This document shows, piece by piece, positions 1-9,389 of a DNA stretch of 32,889 nucleotides. Within the stretch, counting starts at the first letter, position 1; each line of letters starts with the position of its first letter. The notes beneath the pieces are model-generated. The model worked only from the letters and a program-made list of their open reading frames with translations. It was not told the origin of the DNA and did no database searches. Made by a program: the position numbers and the translations under genes. The DNA lies in assembly GCA_007134675.1 (NCBI GenBank), contig SLKJ01000169.1, positions 1 through 32,889 on the forward strand, given 5' to 3'. This DNA is from Bacteroidales bacterium (GTDB lineage: Bacteria; Bacteroidota; Bacteroidia; Bacteroidales; PUMT01).

Positions 1-237
1 AATGTAAAGGCCATCCTGATAAATATTTTTGGAGGTATTGTAAGATGCGACAGGGTGGCACAAGGTATTGTTGATGCATATAAAAATATTGGCGATATTG
101 ACGTCCCTGTAATAGTAAGGTTGCAGGGAACTAATGCCACAGAAGCAAAACATCTTATTGATGAGTCCGGCCTTAAGGTATATTCTGCTATTACCTTGCA
201 GGAATCAGCCGATCTGGTCAAAAAAGTTGTTAAGTAA
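1..237 (+). CDS. sucC: Succinyl-CoA synthetase (ADP-forming) beta subunit, C-terminal fragment
   Basis: The open frame begins before the window and ends at a TAA at 235-237, so only the last 78 residues are visible. They contain the C-terminal ligase-CoA domain signature INIFGGIVRCD followed by VPVIVRLQGTN, which are characteristic of SucC. The enzyme interconverts succinyl-CoA and succinate in the TCA cycle, making ATP or GTP, as a complex with SucD in the cytoplasm. The in-frame GTG at 55 is internal and not the start. No sucD follows, so it is either upstream or elsewhere. Identification is secure because the motifs are nearly invariant in the family. Confidence 0.95.
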   Translation, partial: NVKAILINIFGGIVRCDRVAQGIVDAYKNIGDIDVPVIVRLQGTNATEAKHLIDESGLKVYSAITLQESADLVKKVVK

Positions 238-318
238 GGATATGAAATTTTTCAGGAAACAGGATTATTCAGATTAACCGCTGCTACATCCAGTTAACAG
301 CTTTTCTTTTCAGCGGCA

Positions 319-336
319 GTGTCATACATCTGACAC
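319..336. other. Small hairpin downstream of sucC
   Basis: GTGTCA and TGACAC form a perfect 6-bp stem around a 6-base loop. It lies in the 210-bp gap between sucC and the DUF4294 gene. There is no U-tract after it, so it is not a classic intrinsic terminator. It could help end sucC transcription or shape the RNA; the function is unknown. Confidence 0.25.
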
Positions 337-447
337 CACCCCCACCGCGCGGTAATTCAGATCCCTCAATCTTGATTAGCACCTTTTTGAATTTATTTTA
401 TTGTCAGGTTAACAATTATGTGATTTTGGATTCGTTTCTAAAATAAT

Positions 448-1056
448 ATGTTAAGGATAATACCAATAATAGCTGTTGCATTGCTTTGCATTAATAATGC
501 GAAAGGGCAGGAGCTCCATGACGATACTCTCGGCATCTTTCATTTCGAGGTGCTAAAACAGACGATAATGGGTGGTGACACTATTCTGCATTCTACAATA
601 GAAGAGGTTCAGATATATTCTATCCCTCAGTTTACACGCAGGAGGGATATGAGAAGGTATGAAAGACTTGTTTACAATCTCAAGATAGTTTATCCTTATG
701 CACAGCTTGCGGCTGAAAAGCTTGAAGAGATGAATGCTGTTTTCAGCGAGCTTAAAACTGAAAGGGAGCGCAGGGAATTTGTTAAAAAGGTTGAAAGTGA
801 ACTGATGGATGAATTTGAGGATGAACTGAGATCCCTTACCATTACCCAGGGCCGGCTTCTGATCAAGTTGATTGACAGGGAGACAGGCAATACCTCCTAC
901 GAGCTTGTAAGAGAGTTGAGGGGGGCGTTTTCTGCGTTCTTCTGGCAAACCATGGCCAGAATCTTCGGATCAAACCTGAAAACCCGGTTTGATGCCGAAG
1001 GTGAGGATAAATTGATTGACCAGATATTGCACCTTATAGATAGCGGGCAGATTTAA
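448..1056 (+). CDS. DUF4294 family protein with signal peptide
   Basis: This 202-residue protein starts with a hydrophobic stretch ending near residue 20 (MLRIIPIIAVALLC... then KGQ), which looks like a Sec signal peptide, so it is probably periplasmic. The C-terminal half carries LIKLIDRETGNTSYELV and LRGAFSAFFWQTMARIFG, the conserved core of the DUF4294 family, which is essentially restricted to Bacteroidota. The middle (about residues 60-130) is rich in charged helix. No biochemical role is known for the family. The gene is separated from sucC by 210 bp and convergent with elbB, so it is probably transcribed alone. The ATG at 448 gives the signal peptide and is the natural start. Confidence 0.85.
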   Translation: MLRIIPIIAVALLCINNAKGQELHDDTLGIFHFEVLKQTIMGGDTILHSTIEEVQIYSIPQFTRRRDMRRYERLVYNLKIVYPYAQLAAEKLEEMNAVFSELKTERERREFVKKVESELMDEFEDELRSLTITQGRLLIKLIDRETGNTSYELVRELRGAFSAFFWQTMARIFGSNLKTRFDAEGEDKLIDQILHLIDSGQI

Positions 1057-1068
1057 AGCCGGTTTCTA

Positions 1069-1728
1069 TCAGTCAAACATTCCGAATATTTCTTTTACAA
1101 CGGCGTCCGCACCTTCCGCTATTTGAAGGATGTTTGCATCAAGCATATAACAGGGAGATGTAACGAGCTTGTAATCCGGATCGACCACTACTTCGCCGTG
1201 GCCGCTTGTTTTATGACTGGCTCCCATACTTTCCAAGGCCTTGGCTGTAGCTTCGTCACTGCCAATGGTTAGTACAGGCTTATCGAGTATTTTTGCCATT
1301 ATTGCCGGAGATATGCAAAGGGCTCCAACAGGTTTACCGCTATCCACCATATCTTTAACTGTTCTTTCCACCTCAGGAATGACCTTACAATCCGGTCCGT
1401 CGAAAGCAAAGCTGGAAAGGTTTTTGGCTACCCCAAATCCCCCGGGAAAAATAACGGCATCGAAATCTTCTGACCTGAACTCATTGAGAGCCCTGATTTT
1501 ACCACGTGCTATCCTGGCAGATTCAGTCAGGACATTTCTGGTCTCATTCATATCATCGCCAGAAACATGGTTTATTACATGGTGTTGCATTATATCAGGG
1601 GCAAATATTTCATATTCTCCCTGGTTTTTCATAATGGCATAAAGAGTCATTGTAGCCTCATGTATTTCACTGCCGTCAAAAACACCGCAACCGGCCAGTA
1701 CCACTGCAAATCTTTTCTTTTTATTCAT
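1069..1728 (-). CDS. elbB: ElbB-type glyoxalase (DJ-1/PfpI superfamily)
   Basis: The 219-residue product has the ElbB layout: VVLAGCGVFDGSEIHE at the N-terminus, FPGGFGVAKNLSSFA near residues 94-107, and the nucleophile-elbow segment GALCISPA with C138 as the predicted catalytic cysteine. E. coli ElbB is a DJ-1-like enzyme with weak glyoxalase activity, historically linked to isoprenoid biosynthesis by genetics; the physiological substrate is not settled. Full length compared with the family (about 217 residues). It reads toward the DUF4294 gene with a 12-bp convergent gap and lies 23 bp from the end of the sugar transferase gene on the same strand, so the two could share a transcript. Confidence 0.9.
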   Translation of the reverse strand: MNKKKRFAVVLAGCGVFDGSEIHEATMTLYAIMKNQGEYEIFAPDIMQHHVINHVSGDDMNETRNVLTESARIARGKIRALNEFRSEDFDAVIFPGGFGVAKNLSSFAFDGPDCKVIPEVERTVKDMVDSGKPVGALCISPAIMAKILDKPVLTIGSDEATAKALESMGASHKTSGHGEVVVDPDYKLVTSPCYMLDANILQIAEGADAVVKEIFGMFD

Positions 1729-1751
1729 CTTTTCAGGTTTTTATAAATTAA

Positions 1752-3167
1752 TCAGACACCTTTACGTTTAAGGATTATTAAAACAGTAAGAATCAAAATC
1801 TGAAAGTCAACGAAAACGGACATATTTTCAAGATAAAGAATATCATATCTCAATCGTTGCAACATTTGTTCCACATTTTCTGCATAACCATATTTTACCT
1901 GTCCCCATGAGGTAATACCGGGTTTTATTTTCAGTAGGTGATTATAGTGAGGTGCATTGGAAACAATCTTATCAATAAAATATCTGCGCTCGGGACGTGG
2001 TCCTACGAGCGACATATCACCCTTAAGAACATTAATGAAGTTAGGAATTTCGTCAAGCCTGGTTTTTCTCAAAAACCGCCCTGGTCTGGTAACCCTGTTG
2101 TCGCTGGATGAGGATAGTTCAGGGCCGTTTTGTTCGGCATTATCAATCATTGTCCTGAACTTGTAAATTCTGAATGGTTTGCCGTTTTTACCGATTCGCT
2201 CATGACTGTAGATAACCGGGCCCGGTGAGCTGAGCTTGATCCATATACTAATTATTATGGATACCGGCAGTAAAAGTATCAGGGCAATAACAGAGAATAG
2301 AATATCTATTATTTGTTTAATGCTTTGCTGCCATGGAGTCATCAGATCATGGGAAATTTGAAGAAGCGGGGTAGCCATAATTGTGTTTATCCTGACCCTT
2401 CCTGTCAGAATGTCCTGCATTCCGGGAATAGCTTTAACCAAAAGCTTGGGATGGTCGATTCTGGAAATTATCTTTTCTATTTTTCCATTTTCTGAAGGTT
2501 CAATTGCTATGATTACTTCCTCCACTCTGTATTTGGATATTATTTCTGTCAGCTGATCAAGACCTCCGAGACGAGTCAGAAACTTTTCCAACGGGTAGGA
2601 ATTCTTTCCGTTTATATTTACAAACCCTATAAATTTGTTTCCGGTTGAACGTGGCTGGTTCTTGATCTCCCTGTAGACGTCGACCGCTTTTTTGTCACTT
2701 CCAATAATTATGGTATTAAAGCCTATCTTTCCCTTGCGAATTGATGAAATAGTGTGTGAGGTAATAAACAATCTCGGCAAATAGGAAACGGAGAAATGTA
2801 TGTAAAAAAGAGCTATAAAGGAATTGATAAAACCAGTTGAAGCGCCGGTAATTACATCAGTATATACCAGATAGACAAAGATTATCAGAGAGCCGGTCAA
2901 TGTTACAGTAAATGATGCCCCAATTTCTTTAATCCGTGAGCGACGAAAAACTTCACGATAAAAACCCCAGAGGAAATATAAGAAGATCCAAAGAACAGGA
3001 AACGCAATTAATTCTGTAATTAGTTCAGAGCTTGCCGCCGGGGTAAAATAAAAGACATCAATCAGGTTTAATTGATGTATATGTGAAAAATAAAAAAGAA
3101 TCCAGGCCAGAATTGAAGAGAAAAAATCACATATCAAATACTTGACCCTCTGCTTGCGGTGATCCAT
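1752..3167 (-). CDS. Polyprenyl glycosylphosphotransferase (initiating sugar transferase)
   Basis: This is a membrane enzyme that transfers a sugar-1-phosphate from a nucleotide sugar to undecaprenyl phosphate, the first step of exopolysaccharide or O-antigen unit assembly. The N-terminal third has four or five hydrophobic helices, the middle a nucleotide-binding-like domain with VEEVIIAIEPSE, and the C-terminal ~200 residues the bacterial sugar transferase core: SSPGPVIYSHERIG, FRIYKFRTM, LRKTRLDEIPNF, GDMSLVGPRPE. The catalytic Asp-Glu pair is intact. I chose the ATG at 3167 because homologues begin with a short basic segment (MDHRKQRVKYLICDFF); an upstream in-frame ATG at 3191 would add eight mostly hydrophobic residues. 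No other glycan genes are adjacent, so the target polysaccharide is unknown. Confidence 0.9.
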   Translation of the reverse strand: MDHRKQRVKYLICDFFSSILAWILFYFSHIHQLNLIDVFYFTPAASSELITELIAFPVLWIFLYFLWGFYREVFRRSRIKEIGASFTVTLTGSLIIFVYLVYTDVITGASTGFINSFIALFYIHFSVSYLPRLFITSHTISSIRKGKIGFNTIIIGSDKKAVDVYREIKNQPRSTGNKFIGFVNINGKNSYPLEKFLTRLGGLDQLTEIISKYRVEEVIIAIEPSENGKIEKIISRIDHPKLLVKAIPGMQDILTGRVRINTIMATPLLQISHDLMTPWQQSIKQIIDILFSVIALILLLPVSIIISIWIKLSSPGPVIYSHERIGKNGKPFRIYKFRTMIDNAEQNGPELSSSSDNRVTRPGRFLRKTRLDEIPNFINVLKGDMSLVGPRPERRYFIDKIVSNAPHYNHLLKIKPGITSWGQVKYGYAENVEQMLQRLRYDILYLENMSVFVDFQILILTVLIILKRKGV

Positions 3168-3246
3168 AAAAAAGCCGATTATAAAAATCACAAATAAACC
3201 AAAACAGCACTATCATCCTCTTTCAAAGGAGCTTTCAAAATTCCGC

Positions 3247-3289
3247 TATGAAACCCGCATCAGCCTTCGGCAGACAAAATATGATGAAC
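3247..3289 (+). repeat. Dispersed intergenic repeat, copy 1
   Basis: The 43-bp segment starting TATGAAACCCGCATCAGCC matches 5350-5392 at 39 of 43 positions, with the first 23 bases identical. In this copy the beginning (ATGAAACCCGCAT, 3248-3260) is also followed at 3295-3307 by an inverted arm, ATGCGGGTTCCAT, which pairs at 12 of 13 positions. The whole could fold into a long hairpin with a 34-base loop. It encodes nothing and looks like a short repeated element of the genome rather than chance similarity. Confidence 0.7.
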
Positions 3290-3294
3290 AAACC

Positions 3295-3307
3295 ATGCGG
3301 GTTCCAT
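3295..3307 (+). repeat. Inverted arm paired with repeat copy 1
   Basis: ATGCGGGTTCCAT is the reverse complement of the start of the repeat at 3248-3260 with one mismatch. A further TTTGAAA at 3311-3317 can pair with TTTCAAA on the left flank, which hints at imperfect terminal inverted repeats. The arm is missing from copy 2. Confidence 0.55.
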
Positions 3308-3499
3308 CCGTTTGAAATACCTGATATTATTTACAGGTAAAGCATAATTCATTGAATATTAATCTGATAAATATGCTTTATGCGGATGACAGCTCTTTGG
3401 TAGAATTATTCCATATGATTTTTTTAATGACTTTAATATTGAGCAATTATAGGAAATTTTCCTGATCAAAACCATGATTTATAAGGTTTTTTTTGGTTA

Positions 3500-3518
3500 G
3501 GGCAATAAATTATTGCCC
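3500..3518 (-). other. Perfect 8-bp hairpin across a stop codon
   Basis: GGGCAATA and TATTGCCC pair perfectly around a 3-base loop. The hairpin overlaps the TAA (3510-3512) of the minus-strand Gfo/Idh-like gene. Reading on the minus strand, it is followed by an A-run rather than a U-run, so it is not a standard intrinsic terminator. It may stabilise the 3' end of the message or stop transcription in another way. Confidence 0.4.
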
Positions 3519-4427
3519 GGATTCGGTAAATCCCGATTTTGTAATTAATTTATGGCTTAGTTCCATTACCCTGAAAGTCTCATACAATTCATGATTGTAG
3601 ATGTTTCTGCTTAATATTGACTGATAAAAGTTTTCCAGTTCGTTATAAAAGATACGACGGTCCCTTTTTTTTACCTTTACAGTTCTGGAAACAATTTTGT
3701 TTTGTTTTCCTGAGTGTTCGAAAATTGTTAGTTCCCGGCCGGACATATCGATCTTCAGAATATTTCTTTTCTGATAGATTTGGATAATGAAAGATTCTTT
3801 ATTTGTAATATTTGAGAAGAGAAGGTTAGCAGCAGAACCACTGTCAAAATCAATTCTCGAGCTGATAAAATAGGTTGAGGGTGTGTTGACGGATTGACTT
3901 AAGGCCTGTGTTTTTTTTATATTGACAGGATTTAAGAACAAGAGTGCATCAATCATTCTCAGCAGATTTTTTTCTATCGTTCCAATCCTATACAACTCCC
4001 TGTTTGGGATAAGTATCTCTATATCATAAAGTGAGGGATGAGTTATCAATGGCAGGCATTCGTGCAGTAATGGATTTGCTCTTTCAATTTGCCTTGTATG
4101 AATTACAGTCTGTGCTTCTTCTCTCAGTTTAATAATCTCAGCGATTCTGTTGGGTGTTAATTCGCAGATATCTAATAGTATAATGTGCTTGGAATTTTTC
4201 AGTGCCGTATAAAGCAAAATAATATTGTCCCTATCTGCCCGGTTAAATATAAGGACTTCGTTTCCATCTATAATATTTTCAGCAGATAATACAGGTAGTT
4301 GTTTTGAGACCGGATTATTTTCACGAGAATCGGGATAAAAGCATCCTGTCACCTTAAACCCGGGATGCGTAAGAACCGAATCGATTTCATGGTCTGACAG
4401 ATTACCAACCAGGCCGGTTTTAAGCAT
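3510..4427 (-). CDS. Hypothetical protein with degenerate Gfo/Idh/MocA-like fold
   Basis: The 305-residue product begins KTGLVGNLSDHEIDSVL and continues with FKVTGCFYPDS, which resembles the first two strands of a Rossmann fold in Gfo/Idh/MocA oxidoreductases, but the usual GxGxxG loop is lost (GNLSDH). The central part (RMIDALLFLNP, about residues 155-170) and the C-terminal FYNELENFYQSIL are also compatible with that family. I see no clear EKP catalytic motif, so it may have no dehydrogenase activity. It is divergent from pcm and upstream of the sugar transferase gene, but the 342-bp gap makes co-transcription uncertain. Function unknown; the fold assignment is tentative. Confidence 0.6.
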   Translation of the reverse strand: MLKTGLVGNLSDHEIDSVLTHPGFKVTGCFYPDSRENNPVSKQLPVLSAENIIDGNEVLIFNRADRDNIILLYTALKNSKHIILLDICELTPNRIAEIIKLREEAQTVIHTRQIERANPLLHECLPLITHPSLYDIEILIPNRELYRIGTIEKNLLRMIDALLFLNPVNIKKTQALSQSVNTPSTYFISSRIDFDSGSAANLLFSNITNKESFIIQIYQKRNILKIDMSGRELTIFEHSGKQNKIVSRTVKVKKRDRRIFYNELENFYQSILSRNIYNHELYETFRVMELSHKLITKSGFTESGQ

Positions 4428-4443
4428 AATTTGTCCTTTGTTA

Positions 4444-4451
4444 CAAAACTA
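4444..4451 (-). promoter_or_regulatory. Candidate Bacteroidetes -7 element for the 3510-4427 gene
   Basis: On the minus strand these bases read TAGTTTTG, an exact match to TAnnTTTG, lying 16 bases upstream of the ATG at 4427. No matching TTTG was found at the expected -33 distance, so support is only partial. Confidence 0.3.
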
Positions 4452-4582
4452 CGCTATTTTAAGTTTTACCATACTGATATTGCTTTTTAATTATCAACTA
4501 TCTGTTGTTAATTGTATTTGATGTTTAATTTCTTTTGGAAGAAAAATACTGTAATTTAGCAGACCTAGCAGATGAATAACTA

Positions 4583-5227
4583 ATGAAAGATACCTACCGC
4601 CATAAGGGTCTGAGAAAAAATCTTATTGAGGAGATTCGCTCCAAGGGGATTGACGATGAAAAAGTTCTGGAGGCAATGATGAAGGTCCCCAGACATCTGT
4701 TTATGGACACAAGTTTTATTAAATATGCCTATAAAGACCAGGCTTTTCCAATAGGATGCGGTCAGACGATATCCCAACCATATACTGTTGCTTTTCAGAC
4801 CCGGCTTCTTGATGTCAGGCGTCATAATAAAGTTCTGGAAGTCGGTACCGGATCCGGTTATCAGACAGCCGTACTGATTGAACTGGGTGCTAAAGTTTAT
4901 ACCATTGAGCGACAAAGGGAACTGTACATGAAATCACAGTCGTTTCTTACGTCTGTCGGCTACAAGGCAAATTTTTTCTACGGAGATGGTTATGAGGGGC
5001 TACCTTCATACGGACCCTTTGACAGGATACTTATTACTGCCGGGGCTACAGAGATTCCGGAAAAATTAAAATCCCAGCTCACTGTTGGAGGTATAATGGT
5101 AATTCCTTTGGGTGACAGTAATTCGCAGGTTATGACCAGAATAGTAAGAATAAATGAAGAGGGGTTTGAGAAAACTGAACATGGCCGTTTTGTTTTCGTT
5201 CCTCTCCTTAAAGGAAAATCAATGTAG
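4583..5227 (+). CDS. pcm: Protein-L-isoaspartate O-methyltransferase
   Basis: The cytoplasmic enzyme uses S-adenosylmethionine to methylate isoaspartyl residues in ageing proteins so they can revert to aspartate. The 214-residue product is of usual length. QTISQPY (residues 61-67) is the family signature for substrate binding, and EVGTGSGYQ (86-94) is the AdoMet-binding glycine loop; DRILITAGATEIP follows as motif II. The start at 4583 fits the family N-terminus (a short basic helix before the VPRHLF segment). It stands alone between divergent and co-directional neighbours and is flanked on both sides by the dispersed repeat. Confidence 0.95.
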   Translation: MKDTYRHKGLRKNLIEEIRSKGIDDEKVLEAMMKVPRHLFMDTSFIKYAYKDQAFPIGCGQTISQPYTVAFQTRLLDVRRHNKVLEVGTGSGYQTAVLIELGAKVYTIERQRELYMKSQSFLTSVGYKANFFYGDGYEGLPSYGPFDRILITAGATEIPEKLKSQLTVGGIMVIPLGDSNSQVMTRIVRINEEGFEKTEHGRFVFVPLLKGKSM

Positions 5228-5262
5228 CTTTTAGCCTGTTTTATTCGGATGAACCGTCCATG

Positions 5263-5305
5263 ACAATATTTTCAATATTTTCAATATATTTTGTGAAAAT
5301 ATTGT
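5263..5305 (+). terminator. A/T-rich long hairpin after pcm
   Basis: ACAATATTTTCA and TGAAAATATTGT form a perfect 12-bp inverted repeat separated by 19 bases. The left side also has a short tandem run of AATATTTTC units. Its place 35 bp after the pcm stop suggests a 3'-end structure. It lacks a G/C-rich stem and a clean U-tract, so the terminator call is tentative. Confidence 0.35.
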
Positions 5306-5349
5306 TATGGTAAGGTCCATAAGACCAATGATTAATTTGCATATGTACT

Positions 5350-5392
5350 TATGAAACCCGCATCAGCCTTCGACAGAAAAAATAACATGAAC
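5350..5392 (+). repeat. Dispersed intergenic repeat, copy 2
   Basis: This 43-bp segment is identical to copy 1 (3247-3289) over its first 23 bases and at 39 of 43 overall, in the same orientation. Unlike copy 1 it has no inverted arm downstream. It lies in the gap before the metallo-hydrolase gene, so the two copies bracket the Gfo/Idh-like gene and pcm. Confidence 0.7.
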
Positions 5393-5456
5393 CCACATTA
5401 TTCTTATCATGAATCTGTAACTTGTATTTAAAAAACTTAACAATAATATTTTAAGA

Positions 5457-6098
5457 ATGATAACAATTCAAAAGTTTGTTTTCAATACGTTTCAGGAGAA
5501 TTCATTTCTGTTATATGACGAAACCGGAGACTGTATACTGGTCGATATGGGCAGCTATACGGTTGCAGAAAAAAAGGAGGTTCTGAATTTTATCGCTAAT
5601 AACAGGCTTAATCCTGTTAAAATAGTAAATACACACTGCCATGTCGATCATCTTCTCGGGAACTCTTTCTTTAAGAATAAATTCAAGGCAAAGACAGCTG
5701 CGCATGCAGCAGATGAATTTATTCTGAACAGGGCCGTGGAGCAAGGAAATGTATTTGGTTTTGAAGTTGAAGCACCACCTGCGATCGATGAATTACTTAA
5801 TGAAGGTACCCCCCTTTCCTTTGGAGGTTCCGCTCTTGAAATATTGCATGTGCCGGGACATTCGCCGGGAAGTGTTGCCCTTTACAGCCCGGAGGATGGT
5901 TTTGTTATTTCGGGTGATGTTTTATTCAATGGAAGCATTGGGAGGACCGATCTTCCCGGGGGCAATTATGATACCCTCATAAGATCTATTACAGAAAAAC
6001 TTATGGTACTTCCTGATGAGACGGTTGTTTACCCGGGACACGGACCGGAAACCACCATAGGAGAAGAGAAGCATTCCAATCCGTTTCTCAGGGGATAG
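5457..6098 (+). CDS. MBL-fold metallo-hydrolase, glyoxalase II-like
   Basis: The 213-residue protein has a complete metallo-beta-lactamase metal site: THCHVDH (residues 59-65), H135 in PGHSPGS, D154 in SGD, and H195 in PGHG. The compact size and FxxNxFQENSFLLYD-like N-terminus match the YcbL/GloB-like group, which hydrolyses thioesters such as hydroxyacylglutathione analogues. It is probably a cytoplasmic Zn or Fe hydrolase. No gloA lies beside it, and the real thiol cofactor in this organism is unknown. It is probably transcribed alone: 229 bp separate it from pcm and 190 bp from gcvP. Confidence 0.88.
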   Translation: MITIQKFVFNTFQENSFLLYDETGDCILVDMGSYTVAEKKEVLNFIANNRLNPVKIVNTHCHVDHLLGNSFFKNKFKAKTAAHAADEFILNRAVEQGNVFGFEVEAPPAIDELLNEGTPLSFGGSALEILHVPGHSPGSVALYSPEDGFVISGDVLFNGSIGRTDLPGGNYDTLIRSITEKLMVLPDETVVYPGHGPETTIGEEKHSNPFLRG

Positions 6099-6288
6099 AG
6101 CAATTATCATTTTTTCCGGTATTTCAGGCACACCTGTTGCCCGGGGTAATCCTTCCCTCAAAGCGGTCCGCCCATATCCTCTGTATCGCACCCTCATATC
6201 ATGATTTTTGTCTTGTTTATCAAGATGTCTAATTTTTATTTTTACGAAATATATTCGTTAAACAGTAAAAAACATAAATATATCAGAA

Positions 6289-9201
6289 ATGGCACTTGAT
6301 AATTTCGTCCTGCGTCATAACGGTCCCCGACCCCACGAAACAGGCATCATGCTTGAGAAGATCGGTGTAAAATCAATTGAGGAGCTAATCGACAGGACAG
6401 TTCCACAGGCAATAAGGCTTGAAAAACCGCTCAATCTGACCGACGGCATAAGCGAGCACGAATACCTGCAACGCATATGGGAGATAGCCTCAAAGAACAA
6501 GGTCTATAAATCATATATCGGCCTTGGTTATTACAACACCATCTTCCCTCCGGTCATCCAGCGGAACATCCTTGAGAACCCATCGTGGTACACCTCTTAT
6601 ACACCATACCAGGCCGAGATCTCGCAGGGAAGGCTGGAAGCGCTGCTCAACTTTCAGACTGTTGTCATGGACCTGACCGGGATGGAGCTGGCAAATGCAT
6701 CGCTGCTTGATGAATCGACTGCGGCAGCCGAGGCAATGATAATGATGTTCAATGCCCGCGACAGGGAGCAGGTCAGGTCGGGTGCAGTAAAATTCTTTGT
6801 CGACGAAAATATATTTCCGCAGAACCTCGCAGTATTGAGTACCAGGGCTGTTCCTCTGGGTATTGAGCTGGTTACGGGAAATTATGCAGAGGTGGATATC
6901 GGACAGGGGTATTTTGGTGTATTGGTACAGTACCCTGCTGGTGATGGTAAAATATATGATTACAGGGACTTCATAACTAATGCCTCGGAACAGGGAATAT
7001 ATACAGGGGTGATAGCCGACATACTCAGTCTCGCGCTTCTTTCACCGCCTGGTGAATGGGGTGCAGATGTGGTGGTTGGTTCGACCCAGCGGTTCGGGAT
7101 ACCGATGGGGTATGGCGGGCCGCATGCAGGGTACTTCGCGACGCGGGAAAAGTTTAAGCGCTATGTTCCGGGCAGGATTATAGGAGTCACCGTCGATTCA
7201 CAGGGCAAATATGCCCTCAGGATGGCGTTGCAGACAAGGGAGCAGCATATCAAGCGTGAAAGAGCCACCTCCAATATCTGTACAGCCCAGGCACTATTGG
7301 CAATCATGGCCGGGATGTACGCGGTCTATCACGGTGCGGAGGGACTTAAAAGGATTGCCATTCACATTCACCGCAATGCAGTCACCCTTGAGAAGAGGCT
7401 GAAAAGCCTGGGCTACGGACAGGAGAACAAAAACTACTTCGATACACTCCGCGTTTCGCTTCCGGATGGAATCGCAGTTGCCGACATTGAGAAAATTGCA
7501 CTGGAGAAACAGATCAATTTAAGATATTTTATTGACGAAAAAACTGTTGGAATAAGCCTTGATGAGACTACATTGCTGAAGGACATCAACAATATAATCT
7601 CAGTCTTTGCAAGCGCTGCAGGTGAGGAATCCCCTGAGGTTAGCACCCTGGAAGAGAAGACAGCGTTTGACAAAGTCTTCATCCGCGAAAGCAAATTTTT
7701 CACCCTTGATCTTTTTAATGACTACCGGTCGGAGACCGAGCTCATGAGGTATATCAAGAAGCTTGAAAGAAAAGACTTCAGCCTTACCCATTCAATGATC
7801 TCTCTGGGGTCGTGTACCATGAAGCTGAATGCGGCAACTGAGCTGCTGCCGCTCAGCTGGCCCGAGTTCGGGATGATGCACCCGTTTGTGCCGACCAGCC
7901 AGGCGGAGGGTTATCATGAGCTGATGGATGAACTGGAAGCTGACCTGTGCGAGATTACGGGTTACGATGCTATCTCTTTCCAGCCCAATTCAGGGGCTTC
8001 GGGGGAGTATACGGGACTGATGGTTATCAGGGGCTATCATGAAAGCAGGAACCAGGGCCATCGCAATGTATGCCTTATACCTTCATCGGCACACGGCACT
8101 AACCCGGCAAGCGCTGTTATGGCCGGTATGGAGGTGGTAATAGTGGGATGCGACAAACACGGTAACGTAGATCTTAAAGAGCTGCGCGCAAAAGCTGAGC
8201 AGTACAGGGACAATCTGGCCGCCTTTATGGTTACTTATCCTTCAACTCACGGGGTATATGAGCCCGGCATTATTGAGATGATAGAGATTATTCACCAGAA
8301 CGGGGGACAGGTATATATGGACGGGGCCAACATGAACGCGCAGGTAGGATTTACCAATCCCGCGATTGTGGGGGCAGATGTGTGTCACCTGAACCTTCAC
8401 AAGACATTTGCCATACCCCACGGGGGTGGGGGACCGGGAATGGGTCCGATAGGCGTTGCGGCCCACCTTGTTGAGTTTCTTCCCAGGCACCCTGTTGTCA
8501 CCACCGGTGGTGAGAAGGGGGTGGAAGCTGTAGCCGCAGCCCCTTACGGTAGCACAAGCATACTTACTATATCGCATGCATACATCAAGCTGCTCGGGGG
8601 TAAAGGACTTACTGAGGCAACCCGCCTTGCCATACTTAATGCCAATTACCTGGCGGCTGTTTTAAAGGACCACTATGATGTTCTTTATAAGGGAATCAAC
8701 GGTTTTGTTGCCCATGAGATGATAATCGACTGCCGAAAATTCAGAATGGACAAGGAGCTGGAGATTACTGAAGCTGATATTGCAAAAAGGCTGATGGACT
8801 ATGGTTTCCACGCCCCGACCCTGTCATTCCCGGTAGCAGGGACACTAATGGTGGAGCCGACGGAGAGCGAATCGCTTCATGAGCTCAACAGGTTTGCCGA
8901 AGCTTTGATATCTATCCATGCCGAGATGGAGGAGATACGCTCAGGGAAAGCCGACAAGAAGAACAATGTGCTGAAGAATGCACCCCACACCGCCGAAGTT
9001 GTTGTATCCGACGGATGGGACAGACCATACGGCAGGGAAAAGGCTGCCTATCCACTTAAGTGGATAGGCGACAACAAGTTCTGGCCCTCTGTAAGCAGGG
9101 TTGACGATGCTCATGGCGACCGTAACCTGATGTGCTCCTGTGCACCGATTGACTCTTACAGGAGCGGACTTTTCGAGTTCAGGTCGTTGGACAGGGACTG
9201 A
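6289..9201 (+). CDS. gcvP: Glycine dehydrogenase (decarboxylating), P protein of the glycine cleavage system
   Basis: The 970-residue single-chain P protein is PLP-dependent and decarboxylates glycine, passing the aminomethyl group to the lipoyl arm of GcvH. Both halves are present. The active-site segment [16 protein letters not shown] puts the PLP lysine at K705. Other family blocks visible are [35 protein letters not shown] and EPTESE. The C-terminus ends with [11 protein letters not shown] and CSCAPIDSY, as in full-length members. No gcvT or gcvH is adjacent, so the other subunits are elsewhere. I looked for a glycine-riboswitch-like structure in the 190-bp leader and saw none. Confidence 0.98.
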   Translation: MALDNFVLRHNGPRPHETGIMLEKIGVKSIEELIDRTVPQAIRLEKPLNLTDGISEHEYLQRIWEIASKNKVYKSYIGLGYYNTIFPPVIQRNILENPSWYTSYTPYQAEISQGRLEALLNFQTVVMDLTGMELANASLLDESTAAAEAMIMMFNARDREQVRSGAVKFFVDENIFPQNLAVLSTRAVPLGIELVTGNYAEVDIGQGYFGVLVQYPAGDGKIYDYRDFITNASEQGIYTGVIADILSLALLSPPGEWGADVVVGSTQRFGIPMGYGGPHAGYFATREKFKRYVPGRIIGVTVDSQGKYALRMALQTREQHIKRERATSNICTAQALLAIMAGMYAVYHGAEGLKRIAIHIHRNAVTLEKRLKSLGYGQENKNYFDTLRVSLPDGIAVADIEKIALEKQINLRYFIDEKTVGISLDETTLLKDINNIISVFASAAGEESPEVSTLEEKTAFDKVFIRESKFFTLDLFNDYRSETELMRYIKKLERKDFSLTHSMISLGSCTMKLNAATELLPLSWPEFGMMHPFVPTSQAEGYHELMDELEADLCEITGYDAISFQPNSGASGEYTGLMVIRGYHESRNQGHRNVCLIPSSAHGTNPASAVMAGMEVVIVGCDKHGNVDLKELRAKAEQYRDNLAAFMVTYPSTHGVYEPGIIEMIEIIHQNGGQVYMDGANMNAQVGFTNPAIVGADVCHLNLHKTFAIPHGGGGPGMGPIGVAAHLVEFLPRHPVVTTGGEKGVEAVAAAPYGSTSILTISHAYIKLLGGKGLTEATRLAILNANYLAAVLKDHYDVLYKGINGFVAHEMIIDCRKFRMDKELEITEADIAKRLMDYGFHAPTLSFPVAGTLMVEPTESESLHELNRFAEALISIHAEMEEIRSGKADKKNNVLKNAPHTAEVVVSDGWDRPYGREKAAYPLKWIGDNKFWPSVSRVDDAHGDRNLMCSCAPIDSYRSGLFEFRSLDRD

Positions 9202-9389
9202 CCGGACCGGCATATGCATTGCAGTCTCTGATTTTGTGATAACATCCTATATTTCAGGGCTATTAAGAGCTGTTTGCTGACTGACAGTTCTTTTACCACT
9301 TCCCGTTTTCCAGTGATCTTTATCCGTGAATGATGAATTATTCTGGCCGGAACAACAAATCCGGCACGGGACTTGTTATATATATTGTT

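Larger units (their letters stand above)
3168..3509. other. 342-bp non-coding stretch between two minus-strand genes
   Basis: No convincing ORF lies here. It contains the first copy of a dispersed repeat with an inverted partner arm (3247-3307), two nearby copies of CTTTCAAA (3220-3227 and 3232-3239), and a strong hairpin at its right edge overlapping the stop of the 3510-4427 gene. It presumably also holds the promoter of the sugar transferase, but I could not pick out a convincing TAnnTTTG element on the minus strand. Confidence 0.5.

Noticed and set aside
6099-6288. Glycine riboswitch upstream of gcvP
   Set aside because: I looked for paired glycine-aptamer-like hairpins and found none; the gap is A/T-rich without such structure.
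9330-9389. Earlier start for the small helical protein
   Set aside because: The added 20 residues are low-complexity and unlike the helical body; the ATG at 9390 is more convincing.
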